A stretch of DNA of 6,960 nt from Syntrophothermus sp. UBA1445 (GTDB lineage: Bacteria; Bacillota; Syntrophomonadia; Syntrophomonadales; DTU052): positions 10,925 to 17,884 of the forward strand of contig DCTH01000170.1 of the NCBI GenBank assembly GCA_002329495.1, given 5' to 3'. Positions 1 to 6,960 of this stretch are shown here, piece by piece (within the stretch, counting starts at the first letter, position 1; the number at the start of each line of letters is the position of its first letter). The notes under the pieces were generated by a model that was not told where the DNA came from, made no database searches, and saw nothing but the letters and a program-made list of their open reading frames with translations. Position numbers and translations under genes: made by a program.

Positions 1-70
1 AGAAAGCTATGGCCGCCACAATGAAGGTCATGACAAATTTGATAGCCAGAGAGGTTCCGGCTTTGTCCAT
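1..70 (-). CDS. N-terminal fragment of a putative small membrane protein (cut by window edge)
   Basis: Only the first 23 codons are inside the window. The ATG at 68-70 (minus strand) follows a good Shine-Dalgarno sequence, GGAG within AAAGGAGAA at 77-85, with an 8-nt spacer, so this is very probably a real start. The peptide begins MDKAGTSLAIKFVMTFIV and continues as a hydrophobic, alanine- and isoleucine-rich stretch, which reads as a first transmembrane helix from about residue 8. The opening resembles, from memory, the start of YndM-like (DUF2512) membrane proteins of spore-forming Bacillota, but 23 residues are too few to assign a family. It lies 172 bp downstream of the phosphotriesterase-family gene on the same strand. 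I see no strong terminator or promoter between the two, so co-transcription is unresolved. Confidence 0.6.
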   Translation of the reverse strand, partial: MDKAGTSLAIKFVMTFIVAAIAF

Positions 71-242
71 TTTAAATTCTCCTTTCTTCCGTTTGGGTGT
101 TTGTAAAGACCGTACCCGAAATTTTAAAAGACTTTTACTTGGTCCATTTTACCCATAGTAACTTGTATCTATTCGGAACAGCGCATGCAGCGGCAATTAC
201 ATGGGGTCAGACCACATGCATTATCCCTCGTTCAGGCCAGCC

Positions 243-1226
243 TTAGTAACCGAAGAACCGTTTCGGGTTTTCGACCAGCATAAGGTTAATCTGTTCATCG
301 CTTACGCCCATCTTCTTCAGAGCCGGTACCACATTCTCCAGGATATTGGCCCAGTTCCAGTTTTCAATCAGCGGCATGGCCGCGTCCGGAATGGGTAAGG
401 GCCGCCCCAGCCACTTGATAGCACAGTCGTGGGCCAGCATGATCCGGTCGGCGTATCCCGCCGCACATAGGCCTGCAATTACCGTTTCCCTTACATCGTC
501 CCGGGGACACCCGACCAGGCCCTGGAGGCCAAAACGGTCAAATGAGATGTAAACACCTTTGGACAACACTTCCAAATGATATGAGATATCCGTATTGCCG
601 CCCATGTGACCAATATTCACCCTCTTGGGATCAGCGCCGTTGTCAATCAGGAGATCTGCCTGTTCAGGTCCCATAGTCCCTTCCTGGGTATGGGTAATAA
701 TCTGAATACCCTCTTCTGAGGATACCTTGGCAGCAGCTTTAAAAAAGACCTCTTCGTAGGGTGTAATCTTATCTTTACTCGATGCCACCTTAAATACACC
801 GGCCTTAATTCCCGTACCTTCAATACCCACTCTGGTTTCGGTTCGAAAAATCTCGATTACATCCGGCAAGATGTCCGTCATGCCAGCTCTCTGTTTAAAG
901 TAGGCTGGTGCGCCTTCCCCCTCATAATAGTAGCCGGAGGCGGGGATGATGTTTATTCCAGCCGCCTCGGCGACTGCCTTCATGAACAGTACATTTCGGC
1001 CACACTCATTGGGTGTTCCATCTACAACCGTCTGGAGTCCGTATTTTTCTTTAAGCGGTTTAATAACATCGATACAGAGCTGCAGGGATCCGTTCCAGTC
1101 GAAAGGGGCTACACTCATGTCACCCTGAAATCCGGGGTAGCCAAACAGAATGTGTTCGTGAATGTAAGTCTTCCCCAGGTTATCCGATGAAACCGGACCC
1201 AAAACTGTGTTAACCATTTTTGCCAC
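243..1226 (-). CDS. Phosphotriesterase-family (amidohydrolase superfamily) metal-dependent hydrolase
   Basis: This is a 327-residue protein with the TIM-barrel signature of the phosphotriesterase family. All expected binuclear metal ligands can be aligned with the classical enzyme: the HEH pair H23/H25 (YIHEH), the bridging lysine K146 (AGVFKVASS), H179 (IITHT), H207 (NIGHMGG) and D267 (LAHD). The C-terminus VENPKRFFGY matches the family's usual NPxRF ending. There is no signal peptide, so it is probably cytoplasmic. The substrate cannot be read from sequence: family members include phosphotriesterases, lactonases and uncharacterised PHP-type proteins. The GTG at 1224-1226 is the chosen start because AGGAG (1235-1239) sits 8 nt upstream, while the ATG at 1215-1217 is 17 nt away. 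An upstream in-frame ATG at 1379 would run through the gyrB terminator and is rejected. The gene occupies the position next to gyrB where gyrA is often found. Confidence 0.9.
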   Translation of the reverse strand: MAKMVNTVLGPVSSDNLGKTYIHEHILFGYPGFQGDMSVAPFDWNGSLQLCIDVIKPLKEKYGLQTVVDGTPNECGRNVLFMKAVAEAAGINIIPASGYYYEGEGAPAYFKQRAGMTDILPDVIEIFRTETRVGIEGTGIKAGVFKVASSKDKITPYEEVFFKAAAKVSSEEGIQIITHTQEGTMGPEQADLLIDNGADPKRVNIGHMGGNTDISYHLEVLSKGVYISFDRFGLQGLVGCPRDDVRETVIAGLCAAGYADRIMLAHDCAIKWLGRPLPIPDAAMPLIENWNWANILENVVPALKKMGVSDEQINLMLVENPKRFFGY

Positions 1227-1234
1227 TTGTATCA

Positions 1235-1239
1235 CTCCT
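1235..1239 (-). promoter_or_regulatory. Shine-Dalgarno site that sets the GTG start of the phosphotriesterase-family gene
   Basis: AGGAG on the minus strand lies 8 nt before GTG (1224-1226) and 17 nt before the in-frame ATG at 1215-1217. The spacing supports initiation at GTG, giving an N-terminus of MAKMVNTV. Confidence 0.75.
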
Positions 1240-1314
1240 GTTTTCTTAGAATTTTTACTATTAAGATTTGCTGCCGCGACCAAGAATAATCCCCGTATCT
1301 TAAAGCCCAAAGGC

Positions 1315-1346
1315 AAAAAAAGACAGGTCCCTTTGGAGATCCTGTC
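1315..1346 (-). terminator. Rho-independent terminator of the dnaN–gyrB transcription unit
   Basis: On the minus strand GACAGG (1341-1346) pairs with CCTGTC (1322-1327). The stem continues inward with four more pairs and two single-base bulges, closes on an AAA loop, and is followed at once by seven T residues (1315-1321). It lies about 100 nt after the gyrB stop and 88 nt before the phosphotriesterase-family start. This fits an operon terminator, and it argues against translation of the longer upstream version of that gene. In the opposite direction there is no comparable U-tract, so it is one-directional. Confidence 0.88.
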
Positions 1347-1387
1347 ATTCTTTATATGCTTCTTTGATATTCTGATCAAGAGACGTC

Positions 1388-1437
1388 GGTTCCAGCTTAA
1401 TACCTGGAATCGATAAAACCGTTTATCCTATGGAACC
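1388..1437 (-). repeat. Cluster of inverted repeats in the gyrB 3' UTR
   Basis: Two perfect 6-bp hairpins lie side by side: TTCCAG/CTGGAA (1390-1395 with 1404-1409, 8-nt loop) and GATAAA/TTTATC (1412-1417 with 1422-1427, 4-nt loop). A third pair, GGTTCC/GGAACC (1388-1393 with 1432-1437), would enclose both but shares bases with the first hairpin, so the two pairings exclude each other. No U-tract follows, so these are not terminators. They start 12 nt after the gyrB stop and precede the terminator at 1315-1346. They may stabilise the 3' end of the mRNA; the function is unknown. Confidence 0.55.
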
Positions 1438-1448
1438 TTACTTACACT

Positions 1449-3616
<2,168 letters not shown>

Positions 3617-3630
3617 CTTTTATTCTCCTT

Positions 3631-4719
3631 TCAGTCAAGCAATCTTCCTTGTTCCAACCCAATTATTTTACCATTAATATTGCTGAACAGTGAAATATCA
3701 ACTGAGGTCAAGAAGGTCTGAAAAGGTGAATCCTGTAAAAGGCTGAGCATTATTCTCCTGCGATTAATATCGAGTTCTGCCAGGACTTCGTCAAGCAGAA
3801 AAATAGGGTATGTCCCCCGTATTCTATAAAAAACCTCTAATTCTGCCATTTTCAGTGCGACGACAATGTTTCGTTGCTGCCCCTGGGAAGCAAAAATGCG
3901 GGCGTTTTTTTCATCTAAATAAAAGTTGATATCATCCCGGTGAGGACCGATTAAAGTTGTTTTCCTTTGTAATTCCCGGGTGTGATTTGCCAGCAGGTTC
4001 TCTGCTATCGAATCCTTAATTGAATCCAGCTTAATCCTGCCTGATGGCAACGGAAACGATAATGCATATTTCAGACGCAGTGACTCGGTTCCCCCCAGCA
4101 GTTTAAAAAATTGAAGGATCACCTCATCCAACAGTTTTATCAGGTTTAACCGAGCAAGAACAACCTGAGCTGCTGTCGTTGAAAAAACCTCGTCTACAGC
4201 CTTAAGCATGGTAGGATTAACCGGATAACTTCTTAGTATCGCATTTCTTCGGGTCAACAGATGTTCGTAGTTCTCGGAACAGGTCTTGTATTCCAAAGAG
4301 AGGTGTTTGAGCAGGTTATCTAGAAAAACCCGCCTTCTCTGGGGAGAACCTTTAATAAGGAAAAGATCATCAGGAGTAAATATCGTGGTTACGAGCCTAT
4401 CCTGAAACAGGGTATGCTTCTTGTTATTAATGGTAAGCTGCTTTCTTTTGCCCAGGGTATATTGAAGAGCTATGGAGTATTGCTTATCAAGGTAATTATA
4501 AACTGCACGAATAGAAAACCGATCCTGCCCAAATCTTATCAGATCTTTATCCTGTCCGATCCGGAAACTTGATCCCGAAGACAAAAGATAAATCGCTTCC
4601 AGAAAATTTGTCTTTCCCTGGGCGTTATTTCCGACCAGAACATTAATACCTTTGACAGGTATATAGTTAACATCTTCCAAATTGCGAAAACCGTCTATAC
4701 ATATCTCAGAAATGAACAA
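3631..4719 (-). CDS. recF: DNA replication and repair protein RecF
   Basis: RecF is an SMC/Rad50-like ATPase that with RecO and RecR loads RecA at single-strand gaps and stalled forks. The 362-residue length is normal. The Walker A motif GNNAQGKT is at 30-37 with K36, the ABC-type signature SQGQQRN at 278-284, and Walker B FLLDEVLAELD at 307-317 with D310 and E311. LIGPHRDD (257-263 region) is also characteristic. The start is TTG at 4717-4719: AGAAGGA (4727-4733) lies 7 nt upstream, and the reading frame needs this codon to keep the canonical opening FISEICIDGFRNLEDV. The site overlaps the dnaN stop (TAA at 4734-4736), so translation of recF is probably coupled to dnaN. No S4-domain gene lies between dnaN and recF, unlike in B. 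subtilis. Confidence 0.97.
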   Translation of the reverse strand: MFISEICIDGFRNLEDVNYIPVKGINVLVGNNAQGKTNFLEAIYLLSSGSSFRIGQDKDLIRFGQDRFSIRAVYNYLDKQYSIALQYTLGKRKQLTINNKKHTLFQDRLVTTIFTPDDLFLIKGSPQRRRVFLDNLLKHLSLEYKTCSENYEHLLTRRNAILRSYPVNPTMLKAVDEVFSTTAAQVVLARLNLIKLLDEVILQFFKLLGGTESLRLKYALSFPLPSGRIKLDSIKDSIAENLLANHTRELQRKTTLIGPHRDDINFYLDEKNARIFASQGQQRNIVVALKMAELEVFYRIRGTYPIFLLDEVLAELDINRRRIMLSLLQDSPFQTFLTSVDISLFSNINGKIIGLEQGRLLD

Positions 4720-4726
4720 GGCATAT

Positions 4727-4733
4727 TCCTTCT
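4727..4733 (-). promoter_or_regulatory. Shine-Dalgarno site setting the TTG start of recF
   Basis: AGAAGGA on the minus strand is 7 nt before TTG (4717-4719), but only 2 nt before an out-of-frame ATG at 4722-4724. The spacing favours TTG. The site overlaps the end of dnaN by immediate adjacency to its stop codon. Confidence 0.75.
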
Positions 4734-5867
4734 TTAACCCGTTCGGAGTGGTACCAGCACATATGTATAGTTTTCATCAGACGGGTTTTTAATTACGGCC
4801 GGACTGAGCGGTCCCGAGAGACCAATCTGGATGTTCTTGCTTTCAGAATTCAGCAGTTTTACAACATCCAGAAGGTAGCGGGTATTAAAATTAAGCTCAA
4901 CTGAGCTTTCGTTTTGGCACTCAAGATCGGTTATTATCTCGGTCATCTCTCCCATTTTTTCAGAGTAGGCGGAGATAACCAGCTCATCGGGGGTAAAACT
5001 CATTTTAACGTACTGTATCAGCTTGGGATCGAAGGGCAGGAGAGCTGCCCGCTCCAGTGATTGAGTAAGACGTTCGGAATCAATTAAAAAGGTATTCACA
5101 AAATTACTTGGTATTACCTGTACGTAATTGGGATACTGACCTTCGATAAGCCGGGAGGAACAAGACAGGTCCATCTCGGGAGTATAGAATACAATGTGAT
5201 TGTCAGCCAAGCCTATGTTGATCTCTGAATCATTGTCCTCCAGAATCCGGGCAATATCGTTCAGGATACGAACTGGAATGATATACTGTTTGTTCATGTT
5301 CTCACTGCGGATCTGGTCGCTCTTAATGATAGCCAGGCGGTGGGTATCTGAGGCGACCATGGTAAAGAAATCATCAGAAAAATCAAAGAGTATTCCGGTA
5401 AACACTGGTTTAAAATGGGTTACTGCCGCTGCAATGACTGTTTTCCTGATGAAGTTTTTCAACAGAGATTGGGGCATTGATTTGATGAAGGTTACTTTAT
5501 CAAGGGGCATTTCCGGAAAATCATCGGGATTATAAAGGTTCAGAAAACTTGATGACAGCCCATTCACAACATTCAGTTTGTTGTTGGTCTCATCAAGGGA
5601 AATGGTAACTTCAGCGTCAGACAGGTAGCGGACCAGGTCAGTAAAATACTTGGCATTTACCAGGACACTGCCTTCATGAGTCACGTTTACAGGTTGGATA
5701 ATCTTTTTTATTCCCATATCAAGATCAGTTGCCTGCAAGATCAGCTTGTCTTCTTCAGCAGTAATTAACATACCAGAGAGGCCGGGGACCGTATCTCTGG
5801 TTGCTGCAGCTCTTTGAACAATAGAGGCTGTCTGTGATAACAGATTTTTATTAACCGAAAATTCCAT
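4734..5867 (-). CDS. dnaN: DNA polymerase III beta subunit (sliding clamp)
   Basis: DnaN forms the ring-shaped homodimer that tethers DNA polymerase III and many repair factors to DNA. The product is 377 residues, within the usual 365-380 range for the three-domain clamp. Recognisable blocks are the N-terminal MEFSVNKNLLSQTASIVQRA, FNPDDFP-like YNPDDFPEM (112-120), ASDTHRLAI (172-180), EGQYPNY (242-248), FNTRYLLDVVKLL (327-339) and GPLSPAVI (352-359) near the C-terminus. The end YTYVLVPLRTG corresponds to the usual Y-x-(L/I/V)-(M/L/V)-P-(V/L)-R tail that lines the peptide-binding cleft. The ATG at 5865-5867 follows a very strong site, GGAGGTG, with about 6 nt between GGAGG and the start. It lies directly after the origin unwinding region, and its transcription must start within or beyond that spacer. 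Confidence 0.97.
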   Translation of the reverse strand: MEFSVNKNLLSQTASIVQRAAATRDTVPGLSGMLITAEEDKLILQATDLDMGIKKIIQPVNVTHEGSVLVNAKYFTDLVRYLSDAEVTISLDETNNKLNVVNGLSSSFLNLYNPDDFPEMPLDKVTFIKSMPQSLLKNFIRKTVIAAAVTHFKPVFTGILFDFSDDFFTMVASDTHRLAIIKSDQIRSENMNKQYIIPVRILNDIARILEDNDSEINIGLADNHIVFYTPEMDLSCSSRLIEGQYPNYVQVIPSNFVNTFLIDSERLTQSLERAALLPFDPKLIQYVKMSFTPDELVISAYSEKMGEMTEIITDLECQNESSVELNFNTRYLLDVVKLLNSESKNIQIGLSGPLSPAVIKNPSDENYTYVLVPLRTG

Positions 5868-5900
5868 AAAGCACCTCCGAGTGATTCTAAATTCGGTTGG

Positions 5901-5920
5901 TAATTAATATATTTATAGTT
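5901..5920. other. AT-rich DNA unwinding element
   Basis: Nineteen of 20 bases are A or T, and the stretch adjoins the DnaA-trio array on the dnaN side. On the minus strand it contains TATAAATATATTAATTA, very like the equivalent AT-rich stretch of the B. subtilis origin. It is the likely site of first strand opening. Confidence 0.7.
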
Positions 5921-5938
5921 TAGTCGTAATAGTAGTAG
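5921..5938 (+). repeat. DnaA-trio array
   Basis: Read 3' to 5' on the plus strand from 5938 to 5921, the bases fall into GAT GAT GAT AAT GCT GAT. Five of the six match the published DnaA-trio pattern (3'-G/A-A-T-5'), which binds DnaA as a filament on single-stranded DNA; the fifth, GCT, departs from it. The array lies 9 bp from the nearest box-like site and runs directly into the AT-rich element, as in B. subtilis. Confidence 0.72.
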
Positions 5939-5947
5939 CAGTTTATA

Positions 5948-5956
5948 TGTTGAAAA
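5948..5956 (-). other. Degenerate DnaA box next to the trio array
   Basis: TTTTCAACA on the minus strand differs from TTATCCACA at two positions but shares TCAACA with the site at 5992-6000. Its place and orientation before the trio array fit the anchoring box of a basal unwinding system. By sequence alone it would be weak. Confidence 0.4.
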
Positions 5957-5991
5957 GTATAAAAAGTAACCGCCGCTTGCAGTTTTGTGAG

Positions 5992-6000
5992 TGTTGATAA
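5992..6000 (-). other. DnaA box (one mismatch)
   Basis: TTATCAACA on the minus strand matches the consensus TTATNCACA at all but one position (A for C at position 6). It points toward the trio array, the orientation seen for the corresponding boxes of B. subtilis, and lies 35 nt after the dnaA stop. Confidence 0.6.
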
Positions 6001-6035
6001 GAGAGAACACGTCACCTAGTTGGTCACAATCTCAG

Positions 6036-6960
6036 CTAACGAGACTCTATTTTGGCCTTGAGATCGGTAACTATCTTGTCCAGGACCGGGTCAGTCTTTA
6101 GTTCCCTGGTTATCTTTTCATATGCATGAAGAACCGTAGTATGGTCCCTTCCTCCGAAATCTTCCCCGATCTTTGGTAATGACAGATCCGTCATTTCGCG
6201 GGTTAAGAACATAGCTATCTGTCTGGGGAAAGCCAACTGTCGTGTTCGGCGTTTTGAGTTCAGATCAGATATTGTAAGACTGAAATAATCAGCTACTGCT
6301 TCCTGGATCGAATCGACTGTAATACGGCGAGGGGCCGGCGCAGGAAGAATTTCCTGCAGAGCCTCAGTGGCCACATCCATAGTGATCGGCTGGTTTTTAA
6401 CTTTGGAAAAGGCTACTGTTCTGGTCAGGGCTCCTTCCAGTTCTCTTATATTGGATTGAATGTTGGTAGCTATGTAAAGCATTACTTCATTGGGGACTTC
6501 CAGGGATTCAAGCTGGGCTTTCTTCCTTAGTATAGCTATTCTGGTTTCTAAGTCCGGAGACTGAATATCGGTTAAAAGACCCCATTCGAAACGGGAACGT
6601 AACCGGTCTTCCAGGGTTGGTATTTCCCGGGGAGGACGGTCACTTGATATAACTATCTGTTTATTGGTCTCATACAGAGAATTGAAGGTATGAAAGAACT
6701 CTTCCTGCGTCCTCTCTTTGCCAACCAGGAATTGAATATCATCTATCAGGAGAATATCAATATTGCGATACTTATTTCGAAATTCAACGGTTTTATCATC
6801 GCGGATGGAATTAATCAATTCGTTGGTAAACTGTTCTGATGATGCATATACAACCGTGGCTAACTCATTTTTATTAAGGATATGATGGCCAATGGCCTGC
6901 ATCAGGTGAGTCTTGCCCAAGCCAACACCGCCATAGATAAAAAGAGGATTGTAGGCTTTA
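6036..6960 (-). CDS. dnaA: Chromosomal replication initiator DnaA (5' end beyond the window)
   Basis: The visible 307 residues cover the AAA+ domain III and the DNA-binding domain IV; roughly 140 N-terminal residues (domains I and II and the start of III) lie outside. The reading frame stays open to the window edge, so the true start is not here. Fragment numbering: Walker A GGVGLGKT (10-17, K16), Walker [10 protein letters not shown] (70-78, D73/D74), sensor 1 VISSDRP (103-109), box [15 protein letters not shown] with R123 at the arginine-finger position, and sensor 2 IRELEGAL (171-178, R172). Domain IV has PRQIAM (245-250) and the DnaA-box recognition helix signature [13 protein letters not shown] (267-279). 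DnaA binds DnaA boxes and opens the origin; the spacer that follows holds such sites. The fragment is intact, with no frameshift. Confidence 0.98.
   Translation of the reverse strand, partial: KAYNPLFIYGGVGLGKTHLMQAIGHHILNKNELATVVYASSEQFTNELINSIRDDKTVEFRNKYRNIDILLIDDIQFLVGKERTQEEFFHTFNSLYETNKQIVISSDRPPREIPTLEDRLRSRFEWGLLTDIQSPDLETRIAILRKKAQLESLEVPNEVMLYIATNIQSNIRELEGALTRTVAFSKVKNQPITMDVATEALQEILPAPAPRRITVDSIQEAVADYFSLTISDLNSKRRTRQLAFPRQIAMFLTREMTDLSLPKIGEDFGGRDHTTVLHAYEKITRELKTDPVLDKIVTDLKAKIESR

Larger units (their letters stand above)
5868..6035 (-). other. oriC: oriC unwinding region in the dnaA–dnaN spacer
   Basis: This 168-bp spacer has the B. subtilis order of parts, read along the minus strand: a DnaA box-like site (5992-6000), a short GC-rich stretch (about 5964-5976), a second degenerate box (5948-5956), a DnaA-trio array (5921-5938) and an AT-only-but-one stretch (5901-5920) ending shortly before the dnaN ribosome-binding site. 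In B. subtilis this region is where DnaA assembles on one strand and opens the duplex. No gene fits here: the open frame across it is a chance frame that overlaps dnaN. A weak promoter-like pair (TTTTCA at 5951-5956 and TACTAT at 5929-5934, 16-bp spacer) could serve dnaN but is poor. Other DnaA box clusters may lie upstream of dnaA, outside the window. Confidence 0.8.

Noticed and set aside
200..218. Hairpin CATGTGG/CCCCATG after the hydrolase gene as a terminator
   Set aside because: The 7-bp stem has one mismatch and no U-tract follows on the minus strand.
1227..1379. N-terminal extension of the phosphotriesterase-family protein to an ATG at 1379 (378 residues)
   Set aside because: The extension is translated from the gyrB terminator and its U-tract, matches nothing at the family's N-terminus, and the GTG at 1226 has a properly spaced ribosome-binding site.
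1315..1437. T-box-like leader upstream of the hydrolase gene, suggested by CTGGAACCG (1387-1395) on the minus strand
   Set aside because: The space after gyrB is too short for a T-box stem I, the full T-box core is lacking, and the terminator stem does not contain a competing complement of that sequence.
5765..6010. 81-codon open frame across the oriC spacer on the minus strand
   Set aside because: It overlaps the start of dnaN in another frame, runs through the unwinding region, and has no family-like features.
6011..6027. Near-palindrome GTCACC-TAGTT-GGTCAC just after the dnaA stop as a terminator or operator
   Set aside because: The stem is 6 bp with a mismatch, and it is followed by mixed pyrimidines rather than a U-tract. 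It is too weak to call.

Overview
The window is the chromosomal replication-origin neighbourhood of a low-to-moderate GC Bacillota, most likely a Clostridia-type organism. All genes read on the minus strand. The evidence is the order dnaA–dnaN–recF–remB–gyrB, the presence of the Bacillota-type small regulator RemB (DUF370), strong AGGAGG-like Shine-Dalgarno sequences, and a Bacillus-like origin unwinding region between dnaA and dnaN. I cannot name the species.

Layout, in the direction of transcription (high to low coordinates): the C-terminal two thirds of DnaA (6036-6960, cut by the window edge); a 168-bp dnaA–dnaN spacer holding one near-consensus and one degenerate DnaA box, a DnaA-trio array and an AT-rich unwinding stretch (about 5901-6000); dnaN (4734-5867); recF with a TTG start (3631-4719); remB (3359-3616); gyrB (1449-3362), whose start overlaps the remB stop; a structured gyrB 3' UTR ending in a clear rho-independent terminator (1315-1346); a phosphotriesterase-family metallohydrolase with a GTG start (243-1226); and the first 23 codons of a putative membrane protein (1-70).

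DnaA opens the origin and DnaN is the sliding clamp it helps to load. RecF acts in gap repair and recombination at stalled forks, GyrB is the ATPase subunit of gyrase, and RemB is a probable DNA-binding regulator. The dnaN–recF–remB–gyrB genes are separated by 14 bp, 14 bp and a 4-bp overlap, so they look like one transcription unit closed by the terminator at 1315-1346. The phosphotriesterase gene lies beyond that terminator and is probably a separate unit.

The cluster is mostly conventional. I see no previously undescribed multi-gene system. The points most worth a second look are the origin architecture with its off-consensus DnaA boxes, the lack of gyrA directly after gyrB and of an S4-domain gene between dnaN and recF, the recF start with a competing out-of-frame ATG, and the folded gyrB 3' UTR.
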